From the NCBI GenBank assembly GCA_002406015.1, contig DHMX01000022.1, forward strand, positions 186,001 to 250,000: a DNA stretch of 64,000 nucleotides, written 5' to 3'. This document shows positions 31,748 to 42,712 of the stretch, one piece after another (position 1 is the stretch's first letter; each line of letters starts with the position of its first letter). The notes under the pieces are model-generated. The model made no database searches, had not been told where the DNA came from, and was given only the letters and a program-made list of their open reading frames with translations. Made by a program: the position numbers and the translations under genes. The stretch is from Lachnospiraceae bacterium UBA4631 (GTDB lineage Bacteria; Bacillota; Clostridia; Lachnospirales; Lachnospiraceae).

Positions 31748-33568
31748 TTACATCTTCTCAGCCTGAATCCGTTCCGCCAAATCATTAAGATACACCCAGC
31801 GTTCCATTTTTTCTTCCAGCTTCTGTTCTAACTCCTCTTTCTCCGTTGTATACTGTGTCAGCTTTACAAAATCAGTTGCTACCTTAGGAATTTCTGTCTC
31901 CAATTTCTGGATTTTTTCTTCCAGTTTTGCTATTTCATCATCAATGGTTTCATATTCCCGCTGTTCGCTGTATGTAAACTTTAAGCGGGTATCCGGTTTT
32001 TTCCATGATTTTGTTGCTGCCGTCTTGTTTTCAGTTTCCTTTTTTTCGCTTTTTTGTCCGGCAGCTTCATCCGCACCGGCAGTTTCTTCGCCGTATCGTT
32101 CCAGATGTTTCCAATAGTAATCCGTATATCCGCCCTCATATTGCCGGATGCCATCCGGTTCAAATGCAAATATCCGGTTTACAAGCCGGTCCAGAAAATA
32201 ACGGTCATGTGACACAGCTATCACAATTCCTTCAAAATGCTCCAAATAATCCTCTAATACATTTAAGGTTTCTATATCCAAATCATTGGTAGGCTCATCT
32301 AAAATCAGCACATTGGGTGCAGACATTAATACATGAAGCAGATATAAGCGTCTTCGTTCCCCACCGGAGAGCTTTCCGACCTGCGTATACTGTAGATTTG
32401 ACGGAAATAGGAAGCGTTCACACATTTTAGATGCAGTAATCTTCCCGGTTGCCGTTGGCAGGTATTCCGCTATATCCTTCACCGAATCAATCACACGCAC
32501 CTCCGGCTGAATACTCTCCGGCTCCTGCGTAAGATAGCCAATCCGAACCGTATCACCGAACTCCACATATCCCTGAGTTGGCTTCATAACTCCGGCAATC
32601 AGTTTTAAGAGTGTTGTCTTTCCGCAACCGTTATGTCCGACAATGCCGATTCGTTCATTCCGAAGAAACATATATTGAAAATGCGAGATAATATCCTGAT
32701 TATCATAGGAAAAGGATATATCATGCAGTTCTACCGTCTTTTTTCCAAGTCTGGATGCCGTAGACGAAAGTACTAAAGACTCTTCTGTCTGAACGCCCTT
32801 TGTATTCTTTAATTCTTCGTATCTTTGCAGTCTTGCCTTTTGTTTGGTGGAGCGTGCCTTTGCACCCCGCATGACCCATTTTAACTCATTTCGCAGCAGA
32901 TTTCGTCTCTTATCATCACTGGCAAGTGCCATTTCCTCACGCTGGCACTTTAATTCTAAATATCCGGCATAATCGGATGCATACGAATATATCTGTCCCT
33001 GATTCAATTCCACAATCCGATTCGTAACATTATCCAGAAAATATCGGTCATGTGTTACCAACAAAATACAGCCCTTGTAGCCCTGAAGATATTGTTCCAG
33101 CCATTCAATCATAAAGCTGTCCAGATGATTTGTCGGCTCATCCAGAAGAAGTACATCTGCCGGTTCAATTAAAGTACGGACTAAGGCAGCACGCTTCTTC
33201 TGTCCGCCGGATAATTTTGACAGCTCCTGCTGTTCATCCGGCAGTCCCAAGCGTTTTAATAGCTTTCTTGCCTCAACGATTACCAATGGGTCCGTCGTTC
33301 CGTTGGTTACATAATCCAGCAGTCTTGTATGCGTCTGACTGTCAAATTGCTGTGCCAAATATGACACACGAATATGGTTGGCAATGGTAATCGTACCCGA
33401 ATCTGTTTCCTCGGTTCCTGCAATCAGCTTCAGTAAGGTGGATTTTCCGGTGCCGTTTACGCCTACAATCCCGATTTTATCCCGATTGTCAACCCCCAGA
33501 GAGCCATCCTCAAATAATACCTTTTCACCATATGCTTTTGCTATGTGTTCTATATTGATAATATTCAT
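31748..33568 (-). CDS. ABC-F family ATPase
   Basis: A 606-residue soluble protein with two ABC domains: GVNGTGKSTLL and LSGGQKKR / LLDEPTNHLD (first), GHNGCGKTTLL and LSGGERRR / LDEPTNDLD (second), with a linker between (KWVMRGAKARSTKQKARL) and a C-terminal coiled coil (IAKLEEKIQKLETEIP). ABC-F proteins act on the ribosome exit site. The C-terminal coiled coil points to a Uup-like member. ATG 33568 is preceded by a weak AGGAAA site. Confidence 0.92.
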   Translation of the reverse strand: MNIINIEHIAKAYGEKVLFEDGSLGVDNRDKIGIVGVNGTGKSTLLKLIAGTEETDSGTITIANHIRVSYLAQQFDSQTHTRLLDYVTNGTTDPLVIVEARKLLKRLGLPDEQQELSKLSGGQKKRAALVRTLIEPADVLLLDEPTNHLDSFMIEWLEQYLQGYKGCILLVTHDRYFLDNVTNRIVELNQGQIYSYASDYAGYLELKCQREEMALASDDKRRNLLRNELKWVMRGAKARSTKQKARLQRYEELKNTKGVQTEESLVLSSTASRLGKKTVELHDISFSYDNQDIISHFQYMFLRNERIGIVGHNGCGKTTLLKLIAGVMKPTQGYVEFGDTVRIGYLTQEPESIQPEVRVIDSVKDIAEYLPTATGKITASKMCERFLFPSNLQYTQVGKLSGGERRRLYLLHVLMSAPNVLILDEPTNDLDIETLNVLEDYLEHFEGIVIAVSHDRYFLDRLVNRIFAFEPDGIRQYEGGYTDYYWKHLERYGEETAGADEAAGQKSEKKETENKTAATKSWKKPDTRLKFTYSEQREYETIDDEIAKLEEKIQKLETEIPKVATDFVKLTQYTTEKEELEQKLEEKMERWVYLNDLAERIQAEKM

Positions 33569-33592
33569 AGTTCTGTTTCCTGTCATATTAGT

Positions 33593-34984
33593 CTAAAATA
33601 AAATCCGGTGCAAAAAAAATTCCTGAAAATTTTTACTCATAGACAAATCCAAAACGGCACTTTGTCTTACATTGTCCGGTAGTGCAAGCATATGCTGCGG
33701 ATGCAGCAATGCCTGAATAGCCCCCTCAAGTGAGGTATTCCCGACAATTTCTACCTTATCCCGAAATTCCTCCGGCAGTAAGCCTAAAATATAAGCTGAT
33801 TCCAGATTCAGATAAAAGCCAAAACCGCCTGCCAGATAAATTGTCCGGATTTCACTTAACGGAAGCCGCAGCTCATAGGCAGCCAGTTCAATTCCGGTAC
33901 GGATGGCAGCTTTTGCTAATTGAATTTCCCGAACTGCTTCTTGTGTAATCACATACTCCCCGCAAGGGATTCCGGTTTCAAAATAAGGTTCTTTTATCAC
34001 TCCATCTTTGGTTATAAGTCCTTTTGTAACCGCATCTGCTAAATGCTCTAGTAAGGTAGTTCCGTAAATGGTTCCCTTCTTAACACTGTTTGCAAATGCC
34101 GGTCCGCAGGACGCAGAGGTACATACTCCCCGCGTATGGTTTAGCAGAAATAATTCTCCGTTGGTTCCGAGGTCAATTAATAATTCATATGATTCCGTTT
34201 GTCCAAGCTTTAAATATTGGACTCCGGCAACTATATCTGCTCCGACAAATGCCGATTTTCCCGGAAGCACCAGATGTTCGATTCCGTTTTCTTCGTAGCG
34301 TCTGCTGTCTAAAAATTCCGGTGTAAACGGATACCCCGCCATACCGGATACCGGTTGCTCCATTAAAAAATGAAGCATCGTTGTATTTCCGCTGTAGCTG
34401 ATTCGTTTTATCTGGGAACGGGAATATCCAAGCGTTTCATAATGCTTTATAAGCGAATCTATATCCTGCATCAGCTCCTGATGCATACGCAGAATACCGG
34501 AAGGGCTATCTGTCGCATGGGCAACTGTATATTGGATTCTGGATATAACATCTGCTCCATGTGCCGCCTGCCGGTTCATACATCCTGCCTGTGCAAGCAA
34601 TGTTTCATGCTCTAACTCCACCAAGGCAGACGCAATGGTGGTGGTTCCTATATCTACCGCAAGACCAAGCGGTGTATCCGGCTTTAGCTTTTGTTTCGGT
34701 TCACTTATATCTGCCTGACTTAATAAAATCGAACAGGCTTCTGCTGTTTCATGGATACGGATATGAATATCATGCATAACCGTATACTGACACGCCAGAC
34801 ATTCCATACCCTCTTCTACGATATATACCTGACAGCCCCGACAGACTCCCGAACCCCGACAGACAGCTCTCGATAGGGTGAGTTTCGCATCTGTCAATAT
34901 CCGATATAGATTAGCACCCTCGGAACAGGTTATCTGCTGTTCATAGCTTCCATTCTGATGAATATCTATATATATCCGAACCAT
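33593..34984 (-). CDS. ASKHA-domain 2Fe-2S protein (DUF4445), corrinoid activase type
   Basis: A 463-residue protein. N-terminal ferredoxin-like cluster site CRGSGVCRGC (about residues 42-51) with a further Cys in MECLAC. Then an ASKHA ATPase fold: GLAVDIGTTTIA, DLGTNGELFL, YLAGGFGF. This matches reductive activators of corrinoid methyltransferases (RACE/RamA-like). No corrinoid protein gene is adjacent. It is shorter than the typical 600-650 residues, lacking part of the linker. Confidence 0.87.
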   Translation of the reverse strand: MVRIYIDIHQNGSYEQQITCSEGANLYRILTDAKLTLSRAVCRGSGVCRGCQVYIVEEGMECLACQYTVMHDIHIRIHETAEACSILLSQADISEPKQKLKPDTPLGLAVDIGTTTIASALVELEHETLLAQAGCMNRQAAHGADVISRIQYTVAHATDSPSGILRMHQELMQDIDSLIKHYETLGYSRSQIKRISYSGNTTMLHFLMEQPVSGMAGYPFTPEFLDSRRYEENGIEHLVLPGKSAFVGADIVAGVQYLKLGQTESYELLIDLGTNGELFLLNHTRGVCTSASCGPAFANSVKKGTIYGTTLLEHLADAVTKGLITKDGVIKEPYFETGIPCGEYVITQEAVREIQLAKAAIRTGIELAAYELRLPLSEIRTIYLAGGFGFYLNLESAYILGLLPEEFRDKVEIVGNTSLEGAIQALLHPQHMLALPDNVRQSAVLDLSMSKNFQEFFLHRILF

Positions 34985-34996
34985 ACTGCACTTCCT

Positions 34997-36889
34997 TTAT
35001 ACCTTATGTACTCGCAAAAACTCCAGAAATTCCTGCTCCGGCAGTGGTTTTGAAAAATAGAAGCCCTGAATATAATTGATGTTTAAGGATTCCATCGTTT
35101 GTAATTGCTCCTCGGTCTCAATTCCCTCTGATACAATCTGAAGCTCCATTCCATGAATCATATGCATGGCAGCATCCATAACATATTTTGCTTTTCCGTT
35201 ATTAAAATAAGAAACCGTCATGCTCCGGTCGAATTTCACAATCTTAACCGGCATATCCACAATATAATTCAGATTAGAATGTCCGGTTCCGAAATCATCC
35301 AATGAGAAATGAACGCCATACTCAAGTAATCGCTGCATATTATCCATCATAATCTTCCGGGCGCTGACAGAGCCTGTTTCCGTAATTTCCAGATTAATAT
35401 AAGAAGGACATATCTCATACTGCTCCATGATATGAATAAAGCGTTGGGCCAACAGCTCATAGGAGCATTGGATGACAGACAGATTCACCTCGATATATTC
35501 CAGATTACCTTCTGAACACGCACCGGAATGAATGAACTGACATACCTTTTCAAAAACACGCTCTCCTAATTCCAGTATCATACCATTTTGTTCGGCAACC
35601 TCTATGAATCTGCCCGGCGGAATTATAACACCGTCTTCGTTATAAATACGGCATAATGCTTCTGCTGATGTAAATTTACGTTCCTTCGTGGAATAAATCG
35701 GCTGATAATATACCTGAATCCGGTCATATTTTAACGCATCGGATATTAACTGCTCAACCTCCCGCTTTTCATACATCCTCTGCAATAAGGACTGGTCCAG
35801 TATTATCCGGTTATCCTCTGTATTCGTATTGCAGGCTTGCTTTGCAAAGCGTAAAAACGGCAGAATATCTTCGGAATGCTCCATAATGGCAACACTTGGC
35901 ATTATCATATAAGCCGGCTTCACCAATGATTCATGGTTGGTTCCCCAGCCCAGTGTGAATCGGCTTCTTAACATAGTTTCTATCTTTTCAATATCGACAC
36001 CCTGCTTTAAGACCAATAAAATCGTATCATCATCGCATTGGAACGCATATACCTCCGGTAAAGAACAGACATAATCGGTAACGACTATCAGAAATTGCTG
36101 CATCCGGGTATCCATAGCCGATAGCTCTGCCCAAGGGAATACCAGTGCAATCAATCCGAAGTCCTCATTTTTACTAAATAACTGCTTTGCATACTGTTGT
36201 AATGCGGTTTCGTTAAATAACCCACTCTCCCGGTCGCGGTTGCTTTCCGGATTCTCAAGAAGCAGATAGATAACCATTAATCCAACCGAGGATGCAAAGC
36301 CGACAATTAGCAGGCTGTTATTCAAAAATTGAATAAATGCAGAAACCATCCACAAAACCATCCATATCCATACTGCCCATACCCGTTTTTGATTCATGCT
36401 GCGTTTGTGATAAAGTGTTAAAAACACAATCAAACCTAAAAATAACAAACAGAATAAATAGGTGGTAATTACACTTGCCCCATAGGTATACATACGTGTA
36501 ACATCTGATAATTCCTTATGAATCGGCAATACAAATACAAGGATGATTCCCAGTAATCCCAAGGAGGAATAAATAATCCGGCGGTAACGGAATGCCTTAC
36601 TCTGACTGTAAATGTCCACACATACATAAATGAGAGCACTTAAACTTGCAATAATCAGAGAGGAAAGATAGGTTTTACAAAATCCGTCCACCAGCCACTC
36701 CGGCAATTCGGCAAGCCAATACATTCCGACCAATGATAAAATATCAAATATCAGACTGAATATCATAGCAATCAATAATCGGGAGAATGCTTTTTCTGTA
36801 CTTAGATTCAGTTTTTTCTGTCGGGAGTATATGAACAGAATTACCAATAAAATAATCAGTCCACAACTCTGTACTTTAATATTAATCAT
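34997..36889 (-). CDS. Membrane EAL-domain phosphodiesterase (degenerate GGDEF)
   Basis: A 630-residue protein: about eight membrane segments (residues 10-215), a degenerate GGDEF-like region with no GGDEF motif, and a C-terminal EAL domain with EALCRI, EVNLS and DDFGTGHSNL, so probably active in hydrolysing c-di-GMP to pGpG. Together with the HD-GYP and GGDEF proteins in this window it indicates c-di-GMP signalling. Confidence 0.92.
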   Translation of the reverse strand: MINIKVQSCGLIILLVILFIYSRQKKLNLSTEKAFSRLLIAMIFSLIFDILSLVGMYWLAELPEWLVDGFCKTYLSSLIIASLSALIYVCVDIYSQSKAFRYRRIIYSSLGLLGIILVFVLPIHKELSDVTRMYTYGASVITTYLFCLLFLGLIVFLTLYHKRSMNQKRVWAVWIWMVLWMVSAFIQFLNNSLLIVGFASSVGLMVIYLLLENPESNRDRESGLFNETALQQYAKQLFSKNEDFGLIALVFPWAELSAMDTRMQQFLIVVTDYVCSLPEVYAFQCDDDTILLVLKQGVDIEKIETMLRSRFTLGWGTNHESLVKPAYMIMPSVAIMEHSEDILPFLRFAKQACNTNTEDNRIILDQSLLQRMYEKREVEQLISDALKYDRIQVYYQPIYSTKERKFTSAEALCRIYNEDGVIIPPGRFIEVAEQNGMILELGERVFEKVCQFIHSGACSEGNLEYIEVNLSVIQCSYELLAQRFIHIMEQYEICPSYINLEITETGSVSARKIMMDNMQRLLEYGVHFSLDDFGTGHSNLNYIVDMPVKIVKFDRSMTVSYFNNGKAKYVMDAAMHMIHGMELQIVSEGIETEEQLQTMESLNINYIQGFYFSKPLPEQEFLEFLRVHKV

Positions 36890-36925
36890 ACAAACCTGCT
36901 TCTATTTTCTATGTTCTATCCTATA

Positions 36926-38155
36926 TTAAAATATACTTTTTGGTGTCTTTTCAATCGGACGGTATCCCCGCTCCGCTAATTCCTGCATAATGGCATCCTT
37001 GTGTTCCGGACCAAAGGCTTCCATGGTAATTACTAATTCTACCGCACTGTTACGATTCAGGCTGACGAACTGATTATGCTCCAGTCGGATAATATTTCCC
37101 TGTGCCTTTGCAATTACAGAAGAAACGTTCATTAATTCACCCGGCTTGTCCGGAAGTAATACCGATACCGTAAAGATTCTGCTTCGGGCAATCAGACCAT
37201 GCTGAACCACAGAAGCCAGCGTAATCACATCCATATTTCCGCCACTGATAATGCTGACAATCTTTTTATCCTTTACCGGTAAATGCTTTAAGGCAGCAAC
37301 GGTTAATAAGCCGGAATTTTCTGCAAGCATTTTATGGTTTTCAATCATATCCAGAAATGCAACAATAAGCTCGGAATCCGCTACCGTAATAATATCATCC
37401 AGATTTTTCTGTAAATATGGAAAAATCTTACTTCCTGGTGTCTTAACGGCTGTACCGTCTGCAATGGTATCAACACCCGGAAGGGTTGTAACCGCTCCCA
37501 GCTTAAGGGATTCCTGTAAACAATTTGCTCCGGACGGTTCTACGCCGATTACCTTAATATTCGGATTCAGCATCTTTGCCAATGTGGATACTCCGGTTGC
37601 AAGTCCGCCGCCACCGACAGGTACCAGAATATAATCTACGGTTGGAAGCTCCTTGATGATTTCCATTGCAATCGAACCCTGACCGGTTGCTACATCTAAA
37701 TCATCAAACGGATGAATAAAGGTATAACCCTTGTCCTCTGCCAGCTCTAATGCATAGCCACAGGATTCATCATAGACATCCCCATATAAAATTACCTCTG
37801 CACCATATGATTTTGTACGGTTAACTTTAATTAACGGTGTTGTGGTCGGCATAACAATGGTTGCCTTTACACCATATGCCTTTGCCGCATACGCAACGCC
37901 CTGAGCATGGTTTCCGGCTGATGCCGTAATCAAGCCCTTATCACGTTCTTCCTCGGAAAGTGTACTTATTTTATAATACGCTCCCCGAATCTTATATGCT
38001 CCGGTTCTCTGAAGATTTTCAGGCTTTAAATAAACCTTGTTCCCGGTCTGGTTGCTTAAATACTCGCTATATATCAGATTGGTCGGTAGCACTACCTTTT
38101 GTACAATATTATATGCTTCTTCAAATTTTTCCAGTGTTAATTCCTTTACTGCCAT
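36926..38155 (-). CDS. ilvA: Threonine ammonia-lyase
   Basis: A 409-residue PLP enzyme. PLP Lys in RTGAYKIRGAYYK, PLP phosphate loop VGGGGLATG, and a C-terminal ACT-like regulatory region (FTVSVLLPDKPGELMNVSSVIAKAQG). The single ACT domain is of the biodegradative/CimA-type (TdcB/IlvA short form). Overlaps ftsY by 10 bp. Confidence 0.94.
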   Translation of the reverse strand: MAVKELTLEKFEEAYNIVQKVVLPTNLIYSEYLSNQTGNKVYLKPENLQRTGAYKIRGAYYKISTLSEEERDKGLITASAGNHAQGVAYAAKAYGVKATIVMPTTTPLIKVNRTKSYGAEVILYGDVYDESCGYALELAEDKGYTFIHPFDDLDVATGQGSIAMEIIKELPTVDYILVPVGGGGLATGVSTLAKMLNPNIKVIGVEPSGANCLQESLKLGAVTTLPGVDTIADGTAVKTPGSKIFPYLQKNLDDIITVADSELIVAFLDMIENHKMLAENSGLLTVAALKHLPVKDKKIVSIISGGNMDVITLASVVQHGLIARSRIFTVSVLLPDKPGELMNVSSVIAKAQGNIIRLEHNQFVSLNRNSAVELVITMEAFGPEHKDAIMQELAERGYRPIEKTPKSIF

Positions 38156-39132
38156 GTGTCTTCTTCCTCCTCGATTAACAATTCCAAATCTGTTCTGACA
38201 TCCATATCCGCAAATAATGCCTCTACATAATGATTTGGGTCAAATCGTTGTAAATCCTCTATTTTTTCGCCTACACCGATATATTTTACCGGTACATCCA
38301 GTTCTGCCTGAATGGCAATTGCAATACCACCCTTGGCAGTACCGTCCAGCTTTGTCAGAATAATTCCGTTTAAGTCCGTTACTTCACTGAATTGTCTTGC
38401 CTGCTCCAATGCATTTTGTCCGGTAGAGCCATCCAGCACAATCAAGGTCTCACAATGTGCCTCCGGATATTCCCGTTCAATAATCCGATGCATCTTTGCC
38501 AGCTCATCCATAAGATTTTTCTTATTATGCAGCCGTCCTGCGGTATCACATAAGAGAATATCTACATTTCTGGATTTTGCTGCCTGTACGGCATCATATA
38601 CAACGGCTGCCGGGTCCGAACCCTCCTGCTGTGCAATAATGTCAACTCCTGCCCGGTCTGCCCATGTCTTTAGCTGGTCAATGGCAGCCGCACGAAAGGT
38701 ATCGGCAGCGGCTAATAATACCTTTTTACCCTGACGCTTATATTGTGCCGCCAGTTTTCCGATAGATGTGGTCTTTCCGACTCCGTTTACACCGATTATC
38801 AGCATGACGGTTTTCTGATTTTCAAATTCATAAGCAGAATCATCCACCATCATCTGATCCCGGATAATATTATTTAATAATTCCCGGCAAGGCTCTACTT
38901 CCCGAATCTTATACTCCTTTACCCGCCGCTTTAAGTCTTCTATAATCTTATCTGTGGTTTCCAAACCTAAATCCGCCATGATTAATACTTCTTCCAGTTC
39001 ATCGTAAAAATCATCATTTAATTCGGAATGTCCATGGAATAATTGGTTTAACCCGTCTGCAATGGAATCTCTTGTTTTGGTCAGACCACTTACCAGACGT
39101 TTGAAAAATCCTTTTTTTTCTTCCTCTGCCAT
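38146..39132 (-). CDS. ftsY: Signal recognition particle receptor FtsY
   Basis: A 328-residue GTPase receptor of SRP. NG domain with GVNGVGKTTSIGKLA, DTAGRLHNKKNLM and TKLDGTAKGG. The acidic A domain is very short (MAEEEKKGFFKRL). Follows smc as in Bacillus. Confidence 0.97.
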   Translation of the reverse strand: MAEEEKKGFFKRLVSGLTKTRDSIADGLNQLFHGHSELNDDFYDELEEVLIMADLGLETTDKIIEDLKRRVKEYKIREVEPCRELLNNIIRDQMMVDDSAYEFENQKTVMLIIGVNGVGKTTSIGKLAAQYKRQGKKVLLAAADTFRAAAIDQLKTWADRAGVDIIAQQEGSDPAAVVYDAVQAAKSRNVDILLCDTAGRLHNKKNLMDELAKMHRIIEREYPEAHCETLIVLDGSTGQNALEQARQFSEVTDLNGIILTKLDGTAKGGIAIAIQAELDVPVKYIGVGEKIEDLQRFDPNHYVEALFADMDVRTDLELLIEEEEDTWQ

Positions 39133-39144
39133 AATAAAACCTCC

Positions 39145-42100
39145 TTATTTATCCAGTTCACTTTCAATCAAATTTACAGATACCAGCGTAGATACACCCT
39201 TTTCCTGCATGGTAATACCATACAGAACATCTGCCGCCTCCATGGTACCCTTTCGATGTGTAATTACAATAAACTGTGTATCCTTGGTAAGCTTATGTAA
39301 ATAATTTGCAAATCGGCTGACATTGGAATCATCCAGTGCTGCCTCGATTTCGTCCAGCAGACAAAACGGTGACGGCTTTAGGTTCTGGATTGCAAACAGC
39401 AGGGCAATTGCAGTTAATGATTTTTCACCACCGGATAACTGCATCATATTTTGCAGCTTCTTTCCCGGCGGCTGTGCAATAATCTTAATGCCGGCTTCCA
39501 GAATATCCTCATCCTCAACCAGTACCAGATTTGCCTTACCACCACCGAACAATTCCTTAAATACCTTGTCAAACATCACCTGAATCTCTGCAAATTTCTC
39601 ACTGAACTTTGCCCGCATTGCGGTATCCAGCTCTGCAATAATCTGTTTTAGGTTTTCCTCTGCCTTCACAATATCATCATGTTGATTCTTTAAGAAGGTA
39701 TAACGCTCGGATACATTCTTATAATCCTCAATGGCATTCACATTTACATCACCGAGGGATTTGATTTTATTCTTAACTGCGGACAATTCCTTCCGAAGCA
39801 TCGTTAAGTCTGTGTAATCTTCTTTTCGAAGCTCCAATGCCCGGTTATAGGTCAATTCGTATTCCTCCCACATATAATTGTTGAGGGAATCGGATTGCTC
39901 GGTAATCTTTTCCTCTTGTGCGTGCAGTCGATAGCTTTCCTTATCCAGACCGGATAATTCCTCCCGCAACGCTTCCCGCTTGCCAAAAAATTCCTTGTGG
40001 GAGCTGGTCATTTCCTCTTTTTTGGCGATTTCCTGTTGCAAATGCTCCTCCATTGACTGAATCTGGGCTTTTCGCTGATTCATTTCCTTCTGGATTTGAT
40101 TAATCTGCTCATTAATCTCCATTATTTCTTCTGCAACACCATGGGTTCTGCGGTTGTATTCTTCCAGCTCTTCCTTTAATTTATCATTTTCTACCCGGAT
40201 TCGATGGATATTCTCTATAAAAAAGTCATCCTGCTGCTTAATTGTATTAAATTCCAACAGCAATTCGGATACCTTGGCATTTGCCCGGTCTAATTCCATT
40301 TTATGCTCGGCTATTTCATCCTCACATTTTGCAATCCGGCTCTCGCATTCCTGCTTTGCCTGCTCCTGATACTTATTGCCTTCAAAGAGCTGGTTTTTGT
40401 TCTGATTGATTTCCTCAATCTGAGCATCTAATTCCTTGCTTTCACTTTGCAACGAGGCAAAGATCGTCGCATGCTCGGACAGGCGGTTATTTACCTGCTC
40501 CAGATTCAGATGCTTCGTATTCTTATCCAGATATAATTCCTGCAGCTTAGAAGAAAGGGTTTCCTTTTCTTCCTTCAGATTATCCCGGCTGGCACGTAAT
40601 TCCTGCTCCAGCCGTTCTTCCTTTATAATCTGTTCCCGGTACGAATCCACCAGTTGATTTAATTCGTCCAGTTCCCGCTTACGTCCTAACAAATTACTGG
40701 AATTTTTATATGCACCACCGGTCATGGCACCGCCCGGAGTCAATAATTCACCCTCCAGCGTAACAATCCGAATCGAATAATTATATTTTCTTGCAATGGC
40801 TAAGGCATGGTCGATATGGTCAACAACCAAAATCCTGCCTAGCAAATGCTCCGCAACTGCCTGATATTCCGGTTGGATGGTAACCAATGTGCTGGCAAGT
40901 CCGATAGCCCCCGGCTCCCGTAAGGCATCCTTTTTATGAAATTCCTGTCCGGTATTTATACTGTTTAATGGTAAAAAGGTTGCTCTGCCGTATTTATTCT
41001 GCTTCAGATACTGAATGAGCTTCTTTGCGGTTGCCTCATCCTCTGTAACGATATTCTGAATACTGCCGCCCAATGCGGTTTCTACCGCAATCTCATATTT
41101 TTGCTGGACGGAAATAATATCTGCCACAACTCCGACAATTCCCTTGACCTTGCCCTTTTGCTCCATTACCCGGCGGATGCTGTTACCGTATCCGTCATAT
41201 CGTTCGGTAATGTTTCGCAGGGACTCAGCCTTTGCCTTTGCCGAGGTATATGCATTCCGAAGCTGTCCTAATTTATCCCGGTTTTCCTTTGTCTGCTCCG
41301 TATTTTTGTCCAGATTTGCGTCACAGACCTCTAACGCCTGTTGTCTTGCCGTAATCGCAGCCTCTAACTCAGATAATTGCTGCTGCAATTCCTGATACTG
41401 CTGCTGGTCTGTCATTTCATCACTCTTAAACTGCACATACCGTTGATTAATCTGGGTCTTTCGGTAACTGATATTTTCCAGTAAGGCATCATAACGTGCA
41501 ACCTTACCCTTGATACTGGAATTTTCATTCATCAATTCAATAATGTCTGCTTTTTTCTTTTCAATGGTTGCGGTCAGTTCTGAAATGACATCTTGTATCT
41601 CTTGTGCCTTTGCCTTTGCTTCCTCTACTACATCATCCGCAGTATCCAGCTTCTCGTCCAGAAGTGCCTTTTTTGCCTGATATGCCCGTTGCTCCTCGGT
41701 CTGCTTTAATAAGGTATCCTGCACCCTTCGAATCTGTTCGCTGATATGGGCATCCGATAATCGTACACTGTCTATTTTCTGATTATAGACCCGTACCTCA
41801 CCCTCTGCACGCTCAACTGCCAGCTTCAGCTCCGTAATCTGTGTCTTTTCTGTATCAATGGTCTGGTTACTGGCTTCCAGTTGTGCATCCAGACGTTCAT
41901 ATTCTGCCTTAGTTGCTTCATATTGTTGATTCAGCTCTGCCATCCGGCTTGTTATAATGGATTGATTTTTCTGGTTTTCTTCCATAACAGAACGAATCCG
42001 TTCACTGTCTAACAGGAATACATTTACATCCAGAGTTTTCATTTCTTCCTTGAATAGCAGATATTTTTTTGCGGTCTCGGATTGCTTTTCCAATGGCCCG

Positions 42101-42705
42101 ATTTGTTTTTCCAATTCCGTCAAAATATCATTGACACGATACAAATTCTGGCGTTCCGCATCCAATGCTTTTTCCGTAGCCGCTTTATTTTTCTTGTATT
42201 TTACAATTCCGGCGGCCTCATCAAATAATTCTCTTCGTTCTTCCGGCTTGCCGCTTAATATTTTTTCAACCTGACCCTGACCGATAATGGAATAGCCTTC
42301 CTTACCGATACCGGTATCAAAGAACATATTATTAATGTCCTTTAACCGGCAAGGGCTGCCGTTAATCAAGTATTCGCTTTCACCGGAACGATAAACCCGT
42401 CTTGCAACGGTTACTTCCTCATAGTCAATCGGTAATACATGGTCGCTGTTATCTAAGGTGATTGCAACATATGCCGAGCCATGCGGCTTCCGCATCTGGG
42501 TTCCGGCAAAGATAACATCCTCCATTTTAGCACCACGAAGCTGCTTTGCACTTTGTTCTCCCAATACCCAGCGAACCGCATCCGCAACATTACTTTTACC
42601 ACTGCCGTTTGGACCTACAATACCGGTAATGCCATTTTCAAATTGAAACAGGATTTTATTCGCAAACGATTTAAATCCATATACTTCTATACTTTTCAGA
42701 TACAT
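39145..42705 (-). CDS. smc: Chromosome segregation protein SMC
   Basis: A 1186-residue condensin ATPase: Walker A GPNGSGKSNVADA, long coiled coils, hinge at about residues 510-640, signature LSGGEKSLTAIALLFA and Walker B FCLLDEIEAALD. Complete. In the order rnc-smc-ftsY. Confidence 0.98.
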   Translation of the reverse strand: MYLKSIEVYGFKSFANKILFQFENGITGIVGPNGSGKSNVADAVRWVLGEQSAKQLRGAKMEDVIFAGTQMRKPHGSAYVAITLDNSDHVLPIDYEEVTVARRVYRSGESEYLINGSPCRLKDINNMFFDTGIGKEGYSIIGQGQVEKILSGKPEERRELFDEAAGIVKYKKNKAATEKALDAERQNLYRVNDILTELEKQIGPLEKQSETAKKYLLFKEEMKTLDVNVFLLDSERIRSVMEENQKNQSIITSRMAELNQQYEATKAEYERLDAQLEASNQTIDTEKTQITELKLAVERAEGEVRVYNQKIDSVRLSDAHISEQIRRVQDTLLKQTEEQRAYQAKKALLDEKLDTADDVVEEAKAKAQEIQDVISELTATIEKKKADIIELMNENSSIKGKVARYDALLENISYRKTQINQRYVQFKSDEMTDQQQYQELQQQLSELEAAITARQQALEVCDANLDKNTEQTKENRDKLGQLRNAYTSAKAKAESLRNITERYDGYGNSIRRVMEQKGKVKGIVGVVADIISVQQKYEIAVETALGGSIQNIVTEDEATAKKLIQYLKQNKYGRATFLPLNSINTGQEFHKKDALREPGAIGLASTLVTIQPEYQAVAEHLLGRILVVDHIDHALAIARKYNYSIRIVTLEGELLTPGGAMTGGAYKNSSNLLGRKRELDELNQLVDSYREQIIKEERLEQELRASRDNLKEEKETLSSKLQELYLDKNTKHLNLEQVNNRLSEHATIFASLQSESKELDAQIEEINQNKNQLFEGNKYQEQAKQECESRIAKCEDEIAEHKMELDRANAKVSELLLEFNTIKQQDDFFIENIHRIRVENDKLKEELEEYNRRTHGVAEEIMEINEQINQIQKEMNQRKAQIQSMEEHLQQEIAKKEEMTSSHKEFFGKREALREELSGLDKESYRLHAQEEKITEQSDSLNNYMWEEYELTYNRALELRKEDYTDLTMLRKELSAVKNKIKSLGDVNVNAIEDYKNVSERYTFLKNQHDDIVKAEENLKQIIAELDTAMRAKFSEKFAEIQVMFDKVFKELFGGGKANLVLVEDEDILEAGIKIIAQPPGKKLQNMMQLSGGEKSLTAIALLFAIQNLKPSPFCLLDEIEAALDDSNVSRFANYLHKLTKDTQFIVITHRKGTMEAADVLYGITMQEKGVSTLVSVNLIESELDK

Positions 42706-42712
42706 ACTTTTG